A DNA stretch of 64,000 nucleotides from Mya arenaria (taxonomy: Eukaryota; Mollusca; Bivalvia; Myida; Myidae), in NCBI RefSeq assembly GCF_026914265.1, contig NC_069126.1:77565232-77629231 (forward strand), in the 5' to 3' direction. The notes under the pieces are model-generated. The model was not told the DNA's origin. It worked only from the letters and a program-made list of their open reading frames with translations, and searched no databases. Position numbers and translations under genes: made by a program. Numbering within the stretch: position 1 is the stretch's first letter; each line of letters starts with the position of its first letter. This document shows positions 38,901-47,779 of this stretch, piece after piece.

Positions 38901-39948
38901 TGTTCATTATTGAAATGGGCCCTGGTGTTTGATGTCAACCACTGCTCTTTGATTCAGGTCTGGCAGCAATATCTGCGGCAGTGATGTCATCCATGGACAG
39001 TTCAATATTGGGATCCAGCTCCATGTTCACTTACAACATATATAAAAATATACTGCGCTCAAAGGTAACATGGTTAAATGAACCAAGATTCATTTACTTG
39101 ATGATTGCTGATTTAGTTATTATCAAACTTCTAAGGAACTGGATCCTGATCATTTAAAAATGGAAAGAAAAGTTTCTGATTTTTTTTTTTTTTTTGGCAC
39201 AAATTGTAAAAACCAGCAATAAAACACCTCATGTAGGATTAAATGTTAAATGGATTTAATAGTTGGTGCTAAAAGAGTATTGAGTAAATCAGATATGATG
39301 AAAGATGAACATATTTTCATTTACTTCTATTCATGCCTGTTTTGCATGTCTATATAGAATAAACTGACTTAAAACAAACTTTCTCTTATTCCCCACATAT
39401 TTCAGGCTTCAGACAAGGAGCTTCTCTGGGTACAGCGCTTGGCCATCCTGGCTCTGGGAGTCATAGCAACTCTCATCTCTCTCTACGTTCCCGTCATTTA
39501 CGGACTGTTTATCCTCGCTGCCGACGTCGTGTTCGTAATTCTACTGCCTCAACTCACGTGCGCTCTGTTTTTTAAAGTGTCCAACGCCTATGGGGCGGTG
39601 TGCGGATATCTTGTGGGCATTATTTTAAGGTTTGGTGCTGGTGAACCATACCTGAATCTCAATCCATTTATTTTTTACCCATGGTTTAGTGAAACTGACG
39701 GTCAAATATTTCCATTCCGAACGTTCGCCATGTTGTGTTCATTTGTGACTATACTAGTGATATCATTTTTTGCAAATTTATTATTTAGGAAAGAACTATT
39801 GCCAAAGTATTTGGATATACTAGGAATCTCGGACAGGGAGGGTTATCATTACTCCCCAACACCGCCTGCAAGTGATGCGAGTGAATTATCAGCTAGTCAA
39901 AGTGATAAAGACCGTTCTAATGTCACCACAAACTCTACAGCAATGTGA
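23757..39948 (+). CDS. SLC5A7: High-affinity choline transporter (CHT), copy 1
   Basis: Nine exons join in frame to 540 aa: 23757-23928, 24165-24272, 29175-29330, 33638-33786, 35870-35995, 36731-36884, 37516-37623, 38958-39064, 39406-39948, all GT-AG. The product is a sodium/solute symporter (SLC5) that imports choline at the plasma membrane, in cholinergic neurons the supply step for acetylcholine. CHT hallmarks in order are [11 protein letters not shown] (exon 2), YMTMLDPF (exon 3), [11 protein letters not shown] (exon 4), [14 protein letters not shown] (exon 6), [14 protein letters not shown] (exon 8), and NAYGAVCGY and [11 protein letters not shown] (exon 9, Glu440, typical of CHT). The human protein is about 580 aa with a longer tail; the tail here is short and ends STAM. 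A sequon N291-V-T sits where human CHT has NQT. Introns are long and repeat-filled, and extra partial exons 3, 4 and 5 lie in them. I chose the ATG because both paralogues start MEVNVA there. Confidence 0.95.
24165..24272 (+). CDS. SLC5A7: CHT copy 1, exon 2
   Basis: Residues 58-94; acceptor TTTCAG, donor ACAG|GTGCGT. It contains [14 protein letters not shown], the most diagnostic CHT motif, and a helix [14 protein letters not shown]. Confidence 0.95.
24899..26150. repeat. Dispersed molluscan-type repeat with internal tandem units (intron 2)
   Basis: It begins with a hairpin (ACCCCCACAAACGAAGTTTG then AGGGGGTATATAGG) and holds about six units of 110-150 bp with GGTTTCCGGACGATAACTCA, GGTACACAGGTGTAACATCA and GGCCAAGGTCAAGGTCACTG. 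It ends near CCTGTGACAGCTCTAGTTG. CGGTCGGT-type microsatellites occur twice (about 24950, 25375). A decayed relative lies at 41395-41700. The class is unknown to me. Confidence 0.8.
27193..27850. repeat. 20-bp minisatellite (intron 2)
   Basis: About 33 copies of GACAACAGGAGGGGATTTCA and variants with TTGAGGGGATTCCA. The G-rich strand (GGAGGGGAT) could form quadruplexes. Frames here stay open because three units make 60 bp. Confidence 0.95.
27851..28768. other. Intron 2 of CHT copy 1, no feature
   Basis: AT-rich intronic sequence. Nothing recognised on either strand. Confidence 0.5.
28769..29174 (+). repeat. Tandem repeats carrying the exon 3 acceptor
   Basis: About five units of 65-75 bp, each with GTGCTCTGGATAAGGCCTGT, TTAACTCAGACTGGTTACTC, a T-rich tract, an AG, and then GTGGTGTTGTGT-like sequence. 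The last unit contains the true acceptor of exon 3 (TTTTTTACAG|GTGGCGTTGTGTATGC). AG-ending copies lie at 28896, 29036 and 29104; the copy near 28970 has lost its AG. The unit therefore spans the intron-exon border. Confidence 0.85.
29175..29330 (+). CDS. SLC5A7: CHT copy 1, exon 3
   Basis: Residues 94-146, with [20 protein letters not shown] and the helix [20 protein letters not shown]. Donor TTAG|GTTTGT. Confidence 0.95.
29331..29831. other. Intron 3 start, CHT copy 1
   Basis: About 500 bp of AT-rich intron before the 78-bp array; nothing recognised. Confidence 0.5.
29832..32962. repeat. 78-bp minisatellite, 40 copies (intron 3)
   Basis: Forty units of exactly 78 bp with almost no change (GCAGTGTTATAGGGGGTGTC, ATTGTCAGAGCCCCATGGTG, TAGTCTATGAAGTTATTGTC, AGAGATGTGGTGTTGTAA). 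Only a few sites vary: G/T in GAT[G/T]TGG, one GGGAGTG, and CAGAGCC/CATAGCC in three units. The low divergence points to recent growth or strong homogenisation. The unit has stops in frame and no coding sign. Confidence 0.98.
32963..33637. other. Intron 3 end, CHT copy 1
   Basis: AT-rich intron leading to the exon 4 acceptor (ATTTTTCAG); nothing recognised. Confidence 0.5.
33638..33786 (+). CDS. SLC5A7: CHT copy 1, exon 4
   Basis: Residues 146-195, with helices around [20 protein letters not shown] and [17 protein letters not shown]. Phase 0 at the end, donor CTG|GTAGGT. Confidence 0.94.
34011..34065 (+). pseudogene. Decayed copy of the exon 4 end (intron 4)
   Basis: These 55 bp align without gaps to 33733-33787 plus the donor (CAGAC, CAGCTCTTCTTTAT and TGGTAGGTA shared; 36 of 55 bases by my count). 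The flanking GTCACATTCACGAACATCAG also resembles GTCACATTCATTAACACCTG at 33857. It looks like an old partial tandem duplication of exon 4 with its donor. It cannot encode the helix any more. Confidence 0.45.
34075..34601. mobile_element. mariner/pogo-like MITE (intron 4)
   Basis: Ends CAGTTGAAAACCCTTAATCC and (inward from the right) CAGTTGAACACCCCTATTCC are inverted copies with TA outside (34073-34074, 34602-34603). The body repeats TTCGAAATAGC-type motifs. It is 527 bp with no transposase and is a different family from the copies at 20870 and 47780. Confidence 0.8.
34604..35560. other. Intron 4 of CHT copy 1, no feature
   Basis: AT-rich intron; nothing recognised apart from the start of the exon 5 repeat at its end. 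Confidence 0.5.
35626..35712 (+). pseudogene. Extra exon 5, first copy (partial)
   Basis: It has a good acceptor (CTTACAG) followed by codons matching exon 5 residues 196-223 ([20 protein letters not shown]), then ACC TAG. It lacks the last third of exon 5 and any donor at the homologous place, so inclusion would end the protein at TAG (35710). It is one unit of a 122-bp tandem triplication. Confidence 0.85.
35748..35816 (+). pseudogene. Extra exon 5, second copy (partial)
   Basis: Acceptor CTTACAG and codons [20 protein letters not shown], then a TAG in place of the Trp codon (35814-35816). It starts exactly 122 bp after the first copy and 122 bp before the true exon. Intron parts of all three units share CCTAGTTACCATGGTAACAT. 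Confidence 0.85.
35870..35995 (+). CDS. SLC5A7: CHT copy 1, exon 5
   Basis: Residues 196-237 ([20 protein letters not shown] ... [10 protein letters not shown]), phase 0 both sides, donor ATG|GTGACA. It is the third and only complete member of the 122-bp triplication, and its length equals that of exon 5 in copy 2. Confidence 0.93.
35996..36730. other. Intron 5 of CHT copy 1, no feature
   Basis: AT-rich; nothing recognised. Confidence 0.5.
36731..36884 (+). CDS. SLC5A7: CHT copy 1, exon 6
   Basis: Residues 238-289, with [20 protein letters not shown] and helix [15 protein letters not shown]. The IPWQ-YFQRVLS string is near-identical to human CHT. Donor GCAG|GTAGGG. Confidence 0.95.
36885..37515. 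other. Intron 6 of CHT copy 1, no feature
   Basis: A long minus-strand open frame (37031-37621) covers this intron and exon 7. It shows no family features and runs antisense to a real exon, so I treat it as chance. Confidence 0.6.
37516..37623 (+). CDS. SLC5A7: CHT copy 1, exon 7
   Basis: Residues 289-325 ([11 protein letters not shown] ... [20 protein letters not shown]). It holds the N291-V-T sequon in the outer loop. Donor ATAG|GTAAGC. Confidence 0.93.
37700..38345. repeat. About 41-bp minisatellite (intron 7)
   Basis: About 14 copies of a unit with TTGTTGTGAAACATTGAGGT and TTGCCATCACTGCGGTTATC. Copies at both ends are more diverged (TCATCACCATCATTATTG at the left), so the array grew in its middle. 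Confidence 0.9.
38346..38957. other. Intron 7 end, CHT copy 1
   Basis: AT-rich; nothing recognised before the exon 8 acceptor (GATTCAG). Confidence 0.5.
38958..39064 (+). CDS. SLC5A7: CHT copy 1, exon 8
   Basis: Residues 325-360, with [20 protein letters not shown] and [16 protein letters not shown]. Donor AAAG|GTAACA, phase 0 at the end. Confidence 0.94.
39406..39948 (+). CDS. SLC5A7: CHT copy 1, exon 9 (last)
   Basis: Residues 361-540 plus stop TGA. It encodes the last helices ([60 protein letters not shown]) and a short polar tail with several Ser/Thr, ending NSTAM. The tail has no visible counterpart of the human endocytosis segment (DKTILV...). The last four residues S-T-x-M are kept in copy 2. 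Confidence 0.95.
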   Translation, partial: ASDKELLWVQRLAILALGVIATLISLYVPVIYGLFILAADVVFVILLPQLTCALFFKVSNAYGAVCGYLVGIILRFGAGEPYLNLNPFIFYPWFSETDGQIFPFRTFAMLCSFVTILVISFFANLLFRKELLPKYLDILGISDREGYHYSPTPPASDASELSASQSDKDRSNVTTNSTAM

Positions 39949-40960
39949 TATACATTCCAAAATCTTTATGCGAAAGTATGTTGAAACCTTTGATCATTCA
40001 AATCTAATGATGTATTTTACCTTTGTTATGACATTTTTTGTTGATTTGTTTTCTGAATTCTCTAACAAACAGATGGGGTATTGTGATAGCCTTGGTATTC
40101 CTGGCCTCAAACAAGAACTTTTACCTTGGCCACAATTCGAAAACCATTGAAGATATTCAAAAAAACAACTTTATATAAGCTTACACAACTGCCAATTGTT
40201 ATACATATCTCAGATATAGGCATTAAATGTACTTTTATTATACTTATACATGTTTCAGGAACTCATACTTTTTATGCTGACATCATGTTTGAATCTCTGA
40301 AAGACTAGTCATTGTCTTTGACAAGAAGCTGTTGTGTATATTTGGGGCCAATTTCATGAATGATTGTAGATGTATAGTGCACCAAGTCCAGTATAAAAGA
40401 TGAAAACATTTGTAGCTAGTTGGTCATGGTCAATAGCTGCCCCTATTGAATTTGGAGTCAGTAAGCAAAAGGTCATTGTTACCTCTACCAGAAAAATGAT
40501 GTACACTTAAGACAGGTAACTCATGCATTTTATTATTTATTTGAAGAAGTGCTAATTTGTTAATATGATCGTGGGTTCATATTTATAATCTTGGAAATAT
40601 TTCAAGTATATGTACGAAATAAATTACAAAAATGCATACTGGTACATCTTTTTATATAAAATGCAAAAGACATCTCTTTAAATGAGAATGTTCTCATACA
40701 GCATGTTTTTATCTTGATTGTGTAAGTAATTAAGTAAAAAGTAACTTTGAAAGCAGTGTTCTTTCTATTGCTTTTCTTGAAGGAACAATTTTGAGCAATT
40801 GTAATTTTATGTTACCATTTTGTTTTGTTTACATATTATATTAATAATTAATGTGAAATTCCATGCTAAAAATGTCATGTCTAGAAATAAACTACAAAGG
40901 CATATATGAAGTTTTGTTGTTTTTAGAAAATAAAAAACATGTATATCAAAGGTGTAGCAT
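39949..40960 (+). other. Probable 3' UTR of CHT copy 1
   Basis: AT-rich sequence after the stop with AATAAA signals at 40618-40623 and 40886-40891, either of which could set the mRNA end. The exact end cannot be told from sequence alone. Confidence 0.45.
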
Positions 40961-41394
40961 ATTTGTTTTTGAACGGAACTATTCTATAAAATACTCTCAT
41001 GTAGAAACCTTTAGCAGTTCAGTTCTATAAATTCTTATGTGGGACATTTATGTCGGGATAAATAAAAAAATAACACCGGAAATGCCTGGTGATTAGCAAT
41101 TAAGTTTAGAGGGTACTCAATTTCAATCACGTAGATTAGACTGTACCATGGGACATTGCCAGAGCTGAATAATATTCGAGAAAGTAAGTATTTTTAGTTT
41201 GACATTATGTTTGCAGAATAAAATATCATGTTCATGGTATGCGCAAGATGAAAAGCGTTCAGGGTAGGCAACATTGATAAGTCAAGTAGGTAAGTCAATG
41301 CCCATGATATGAATTATATTGATTTTGAGGTTAGTGGGTAAAAAGTAAAAGCATGGTAGTAGTTTTATTTATCATGACCAGCTGATGAACCTTT

Positions 41395-41710
41395 AATTTG
41401 AGGTCATCTGATCAAAGGTCATGTTTGTGGTGGCCTAAAGCTGAAACTCGGTTTCCGAGCGATATCTGAAGAACGCTATTGTACAGGAACGTCAGACAAT
41501 GTATGTATGTTGGTCATGCCCAGCAGATTAGCTTTTAAGGTCAGTGGGTTAAATGTCACGATCGTTGTGACCGTAAGGTCAAAATACGCAATTTCCTATC
41601 AATACTCGAAACACACCTATGCCAAGAGACCTCGAACTTGGTATATTTATACGTCAGTTGGTCAAAGGTCAAGGTCGTGGTGACTTTAAGCTGAAAATCC
41701 TACCTTAAGT
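41395..41710. repeat. Decayed dispersed repeat
   Basis: It contains AAACTCGGTTTCCGAGCGAT, AAGGTCAGTGGGTTAAATGT and GGTCAAAGGTCAAGGTCGTG, related to the intron 2 repeat at 24899-26150. The sequence from 40961 to 41394 and from 41711 to 42094 shows nothing recognisable; the latter should hold the lysozyme promoter. Confidence 0.55.
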
Positions 41711-42094
41711 ACCTCAGGCTTGTTTGCTGACGAATTGCAACTGCTTCCTGTTAGTCATGTTTCAGCAAAAACATTTGCGGCGTCTTTAATGCTTTGCATC
41801 AAAATTAGTCTTGTTGTATCTGAATTACATTAAATATAGTATGTATTTAAATTATGAGATGAACCGTCGAAATATTTGTTTTTACAAAAGCTCTTATCTA
41901 TAATGGTGCGCAATCACTTATCTGCTAGTACGCTACAAGGTCGCGTGAAACTATTCTGTGATAACAGAAAATACTTATATAGATCACACATGTCCATTTA
42001 CACGTGAACGAATACGTAATATAAAACAGTGTAATAAGCATCGCATGCAGCATTCAGTGGAAGAGATTTACTACTGAAACTAATTCTTAACAAG

Positions 42095-42205
42095 ATGGTT
42101 GGATTCCTTTGGTTGGCATGTGTTGTAGCCATGGCAACAGAGGCAGCCGCTCTCAATTTTACTGATGGCATTGTTTCGCATGCCTGCTTGGAATGCATTT
42201 GTAAG
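42095..42205 (+). CDS. Lysozyme exon 1
   Basis: Signal peptide plus LNFTDGIVSHACLECICK. The donor TGTAAG|GTAGAA is good. The first intron codons GTA GAA would read Val-Glu, exactly the residues the family has after this Lys. Confidence 0.9.
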
Positions 42206-42839
42206 GTAGAACATATATGTTGTTGTTGTTTTTTTATAGATGTTAACATTTTCAATTTAATATGTCTAGAATAACTTATTATACACTTACAATGCTTGAT
42301 TCTAAACAAATAAAACAGTAAGTTTCAATTAAAATATTACAAAATGAAATATTTTGATTAACTTAACTCATGTAGTTGCTGTATATATACATGTATATGC
42401 TTGTTCGATATTTAGGCTTATCTTTAGTCATTTGTTTTATTTTCTAATATATATGCATTGAATTATCAGAAAATATTGATATATATATATCTATTTGTCC
42501 ATATGGCCCGTGGTCGTCGTCTGGATATTTTGTAAATGATAACTGAGTCCTGAAGTTTATGACTTGGCAGGGGTTTAGAATGTTGGAATTTAGGAAGACA
42601 GTTAACTCACCAGTGCGACTCAAGAATAAATTCGAATGAAGAAACCGCAGCTTGTTATACACCCATAAAAGTAACGACCCATTGATAGAGGTCAAAAGAA
42701 GCGAATACCATTCTAATGTGGCACCGCGTTGTCCAACGTGAGTTGTCTTACCCAAGACACAGTGATTCGGTGGGAAGAGCTCTTGCTTTGGTGTCATTTG
42801 ACCTGTACAAAATTTAGAGACATTTAACCTAATATATAT

Positions 42840-42905
<66 letters not shown>

Positions 42906-43981
42906 AAAATTTTCTATTTAGCATTTCGAGATTTTCTGATTTATGCCCGAAGTGAATAATTCGTTATTTAAATCAACAACAACACAACAACAAACACAAC
43001 GGTGAGCATAGGTGACTGTCCACTAGGTGTGAATTTATTCTGACCACTCTGATCAAGTTTATAACTGTGTCACATAACCAAGACTTTGTAAACATGTTAA
43101 AATATTTATAAAATCAATATTTCAGCGAGCGTCCGGGTGTCAGAACGATCCGTGCAAAATGGATTTGGGGTCACTTTCGTGCGGCTATTTCCAGATAAAA
43201 GAAGCATACTACCAGGACTGCCGTGAATATGCTCCCTTGACAATAACAAAATGTAATAATGCCGCATTGTATTTTTTATCACAGATTACTGTGTCCGATT
43301 GTGATTTAAAATTGTTGTATATAATGGTGCGAAGAGCAAACCTTATTTTTTCTTTAGATACATTAACTTAACATTCTTCAAGGCAACAATTCACCAGCAT
43401 ATAAGCGCAGAACTTTAATAAATAATATTCCAAAAAAAAAGTAATATTTGATTTGAAATCGACCCCAAACAATCTAGCCTTCTTGTAAAATTAATTACAC
43501 ACTTGCAGTTGCCAATTGCTGATTGTCAAAGGTCATTTTCTGTTGGAGGTTTCGGCCATTAAATAGTCCTATTTTCTGCTTAAATAAACCACCGTGCACA
43601 AGCTCTGTAAGATACAATGAACAAGGATATTTCCTATCAAGTTCCCTTGTTTAAAGTCAAGTAGTAAAAAACAATCGGCAAGTACATATACTGGCAAAAT
43701 CAGTTTAATATTGGCAAATATCTGTGGCAAATGTATCGATATACATAATAAACATTGTAACGTTCTTTGTAGCCTGGGAGCAGTGTTCCGCGGACGTACA
43801 ATGCGCCTCACAATGCGTCCAGAACTATATGGCTAGATATGTCAGCCACACCAACTGCTCTGACACATGCGAGACCTACGCACGTGAACACAATGGAGGG
43901 CCAAAAGGCTGCGCCCAAGCCAGTACCTTGGGTTACTGGCATGAAGTCCAACATGAAACGGGGTGCCAAAACGTCCCTTAG
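42095..43981 (+). CDS. i-type lysozyme (destabilase family), Glu site altered
   Basis: Three exons (42095-42205, 43126-43222, 43773-43981) join in frame to 138 aa. Residues 1-19 form a signal peptide, so the protein is secreted. Family marks are SHACLECICK, CKMDLGSLSCGYFQIKEAYY, CASQCVQNYMARY, CETYAREHNGGPKGC and a C-terminal Cys. The mature chain has 14 cysteines, the number in clam i-type lysozymes with seven disulfides. i-type lysozymes cut peptidoglycan and serve defence or digestion. In Tapes japonica lysozyme the catalytic pair is Glu18 and Asp30. Asp is kept here (Asp50 of the precursor), but the Glu position reads Ala39 across the exon 1/2 joint. The segment between QDC and WEQC is about 5 residues shorter than usual. 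Confidence 0.9.
42841..42902. repeat. (AT)n microsatellite
   Basis: About 30 AT dinucleotides in lysozyme intron 1, ending near 42902. Confidence 0.97.
43126..43222 (+). CDS. Lysozyme exon 2
   Basis: Starts after TTTCAG in phase 0 with RASGCQNDPCKMDLGSLSCG and ends at TGCC|GTGAAT in phase 1. Confidence 0.88.
43773..43981 (+). CDS. Lysozyme exon 3 (last)
   Basis: Starts after TTTGTAG. The split codon makes a Pro, then WEQCSADVQCASQCVQNYMA ... GGPKGCAQASTLGYW and the stop TAG. Confidence 0.92.
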
Positions 43982-44174
43982 AAAAATACATATACACATT
44001 GATAATGGCTCTATAACAATTCCTTGTGCAAAACAAAAACAATTAAGCTTTATAAATAGAACACGTTTATTGCCTTAACTGGTCATTTGACTTCTTCAAA
44101 ACCTTAACGTGTCAGGGACTTTAAGAATCACATTTTTTATTAACATTCTTTACGAATAAACTTACCTTATTAAT

Positions 44175-47100
44175 AAATAATCCTTGTGTCAATTAACGGG
44201 GTATTTGTAAGGCCTTAGCCTTATGTCAGTTAAAAGGGTGTCAGTTTAAAACGGCAACAACCTTGTGTCAGTTTATTACTTTACAGGGTATATGTAAGGC
44301 CACAACCTTAAGTCAGTTAAGAGGGTATTTGGTAGGCCTCAACATTGTGTCAGTTAACAGGGTATCTGTAAGGCTTCGACCTTGTGTCAGTTAACAGGGT
44401 ATCTGTAAGGCCTCAACCTTGTGTCAGTTAACAGGGTATCTGTAAGGCCTCAACCTTGTGTCAGTTAACAGGGTATCTGTAAGGCTGCGACCTTGTGTCA
44501 GTTAACAGCGTATCTGTAAGGCCTCAACCTTGTGTCAGTTTACAGGGTATCTGTAAGGCTGCGACCTTGTGTCAGTTAACAGCGTATCTGTAAGGCTCCG
44601 ACCTTGTGTCAGTAAACATGGCATATGTAAGGCCTCAACCGTGTGTCTGTTAACATGGTATGTGTTAGGCCTCAACCTTGTGTTAGGCTTCAACCTTGTG
44701 TCAGTTAACAGGGTATCTGTAAGGCCTCAACCTTGTGTCAGTTTACAGGGTATCTGTTAGGCTCCGACCTTGTGTCAGTTAACAGGGTATCTGTAAGGCC
44801 TCAACCTTGTGTTTGTTAACATGGTATGTGTTAGGCCTCAACCTTGTATTAGGCCTAAACCATGTGTCAGTCAACAGGGTATATGTTAGGCCTCAACCAT
44901 GTGTCAGTACAAAGGGTATCTGTTAGGCCTCAACCTTGTGTCAGTTAACAGAGTATTTGTTAGGCCTCAACCTTGTGCCAGTCAACAGGGTATCTGTTAG
45001 GCCTCAACATTGTGTCAGTTAACAGGGTATATGCTAGGCCTCAACCTTGTGTCAGTACAAAGGGTATCTGTAAGGCCTCAACATTGTGTCAGTTAACAGG
45101 GTATTTGTTAGGCCTCAACCTTTTGTCAGTTAACAGAGTATCTGTAAGGCCTCAACATCGTGTCAGTTAACAGGGTATGTGCTAGGCCTCAATCTTGTGT
45201 CAGTTAACAGAGTATCTTTTAGGCATCAACATTGTATCATTTAACAGGGTATATGTTAGGCCTCAACATTGTGTCAGTTAACAGGGTATGTATTAGGCCT
45301 CAACCTTGAGTCAGTAAACAGTGTATCTGTTAGGCCTCAACCTTGTGTCAGTGTACAGTGTATCTAGTAGGCCTCAACCTTGTGTCAGTCAACAGGGTAT
45401 CTGTTAGGCCTCAACATTATGTCAGTTAACAGGGTATGTGTTAGGCCTCAACCTTGTGTCAGTTAAAAGAGTATCTGTTAGGCCTCAAACTTGTGTCAGT
45501 TAACATAATATATGTTAGGCCTCAACCTTGTGCAGTTAACAGGGTATGTGTTAGGCCTCAACCTTGTGTCAGTTAACATAGTATGTGTTAGGCCTAAACA
45601 TATTGTCAGTTAACATAGTATGTTTTAGGCCTTAACCTTGTGTCAGTTAACAGGGTATGTTTTAGGCCTTAATCTTGTGTCAGTTAACAGAGTATCTTTT
45701 AGGCCTTAATCTTGTGTCAGTTAACAGAGTATCTTTTAGGCCTCAACCTTGTGTCAGTTAACAGGGTATTTGTTAGGCCTCAACATTGTGTCAGTTAACA
45801 TAGAATTTGTTAGGCCCCAACCTTGTGTCAGTCAACAGGGTATCTTTTAGGCCTCAACCTTGTGTCAGTTAACAGTGTATCTGTAAGGCTTCAACCTTTT
45901 GTCAGTTAGCAGGGTATCTGTTAGGCCCAAACCTTGTGTCATTTAGTAGGGTATTTGTAAGGCCTCAACCTTGTGTCAGTTATCAGGTAATCAGTTAGGC
46001 ATTAACCTTGTGTCAGGCATCATTTTGTCAGGTAACAGGGTGTTTGTAAGGCCTGAACCTTTTGTCAGTTAACAGGGTATGTGTTAGGCCCTAACATTGT
46101 GTCAGTTAACAGAGTATCTGTAAGGCCTCAACATTGTGTCAGTTAACAGGGTATGTGTTAGACCTGAACCTTGTGTCAGTTAACAGGGTATGTGTTAGGC
46201 CTCAACCTTGTGTCAGTTAACAGAGTATCTGTAAGGCCTCAACATTGTGTCAGTTAACAGAGTATCTGTTAGGCCTCAACATTGTGTCAGTTAACAGGGT
46301 ATCTGTTAGGCCTCAACCTTGTGTCAATTAACAGGGTATGTGTTAGGCCCTAACATTGTGTCAGTTAACAGGGTATGTGTTAGACCTGAACCTTGTGTCA
46401 GTTAACAGGGTATGTGTTAGGCCTCAACCTTGTGTCAGTTAACAGAGTATCTGTAAGGTCTCAACATTGTGTCAGTTAACAGAGTATCTGTAAGGCCTCA
46501 ACATTGTGTCAGTTAACAGGGTATCTGTTAGGCCTCAACCTTGTGTCAGTTAACTGGGTATTTGTTTTGCCTCAACCTTGTGTCAGTTAACAGGGTATGT
46601 GTAAGGCCTCAACATTGTGTCAGTTAACATAGTGTTTGTTAGGCCTCAACCTTGTGTCAGTCAACAGGGTATCTGTTAGGCCTCAACCTTGTGTCTGTTA
46701 ACAGGGTATGTGTTAGGCTTCAACCTTTTGTCAGTTAGCAGGGTATCTGTAAGGCCTCAACATTGTGTCAGTTAACAGAGTATCTGTTAGGCCTCAACCT
46801 TGTGTCAGTTAACAAGGTATATGTTTGGCCACAACCTTGTGTCAGTTAACAGGGTATATGTTAGGCCTCAACCTTGTGTCAGTCAACAGAGTATCTGTTA
46901 GGCCTCAACCTTGTGTCAGTTAACAGGGTATCTGTTAGGCCCTTTCATTGTGTTGGTAAACAGAGTATATGTTAGGCCTCAACCTTGTGTCAGTTGTGTC
47001 AGTTAACAGAGTATGTGTTAGGCCTCAATCTTTTGTCAGTTAACAGGTTATATGTTAGGCCTCAACCTTGTATCAGTTAACAGGGTATTTGTTAGGCCCT

Positions 47101-47722
47101 TTCATTGTGTTGGTTAACAGAGTATGTGTTAGGCCTCAACCTTGTGTCATTTAACAGGGTATGTGTTAGGCCTCAGCCTTGTGTCAGTTAACAGGGTATC
47201 AGTAAGGCCCAACATTGTGCCATTTAACAGTGTATCTATTATGCCTCATTTTTGTGTCTGTTAACAGGGTATCTGTAAGGCCTCAACCTTGTGTCTGTTA
47301 ACAGGTAATCTGTAAGGCCTCAACCTTGTGTCTGTTAACAGGTTATCTGTAAGGCCTCAACCTTGTGTCAGTTAACAGGGTATGTGTTAGGCCTCAACCT
47401 TGTGTCAGTTAACCGGGTATCTGTTAGGCCTCAACCTTGTGTCAGTTAACAGAGTATCTGTAAGGCCTCAACGTTGTGTCAGTTAACAGGGTATGTGTTA
47501 GGCCTCAATTAGTGTCAGTTAACAGGGTATCTGTTAGGCCTCAACCTTGTGTTAGTTAACAGTGTATCTGGTAGGCCTCAAGCTTGTGTCAGTTAACAGG
47601 GTATCTGTGAGGCTTCAACCTTGTGTCAGTTAACAGGGTATCTGTTAGGCCTCAACCTTTTGTCAGTTAACAAGGTATATGTTTGGCCACAACCTTGTGT
47701 CAGTTAACAGGGTATATGTTAT
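44175..47722. repeat. 37-bp minisatellite, about 95 copies
   Basis: Units of about 37 bp: GGCCTCAACCTTGTGTCAGT followed by TAACAGGGTATCTGTTA, with many point changes and some shortened units (for example 44682, 44850, 46010). It lies between the lysozyme and CHT copy 2. Divergence is much higher than in the 78-bp array, so it is older. Short open frames in it are chance. Confidence 0.97.
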
Positions 47723-47779
47723 TGTTGAATGACACATTAGATAAAACATTATCGTACATGCAACGAGAAAAGCATACTA

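Noticed and set aside
44569-45170. Frames with VNRVSVRPQPCVS-type repeats
   Set aside because: Translation of the 37-bp minisatellite; no gene support.
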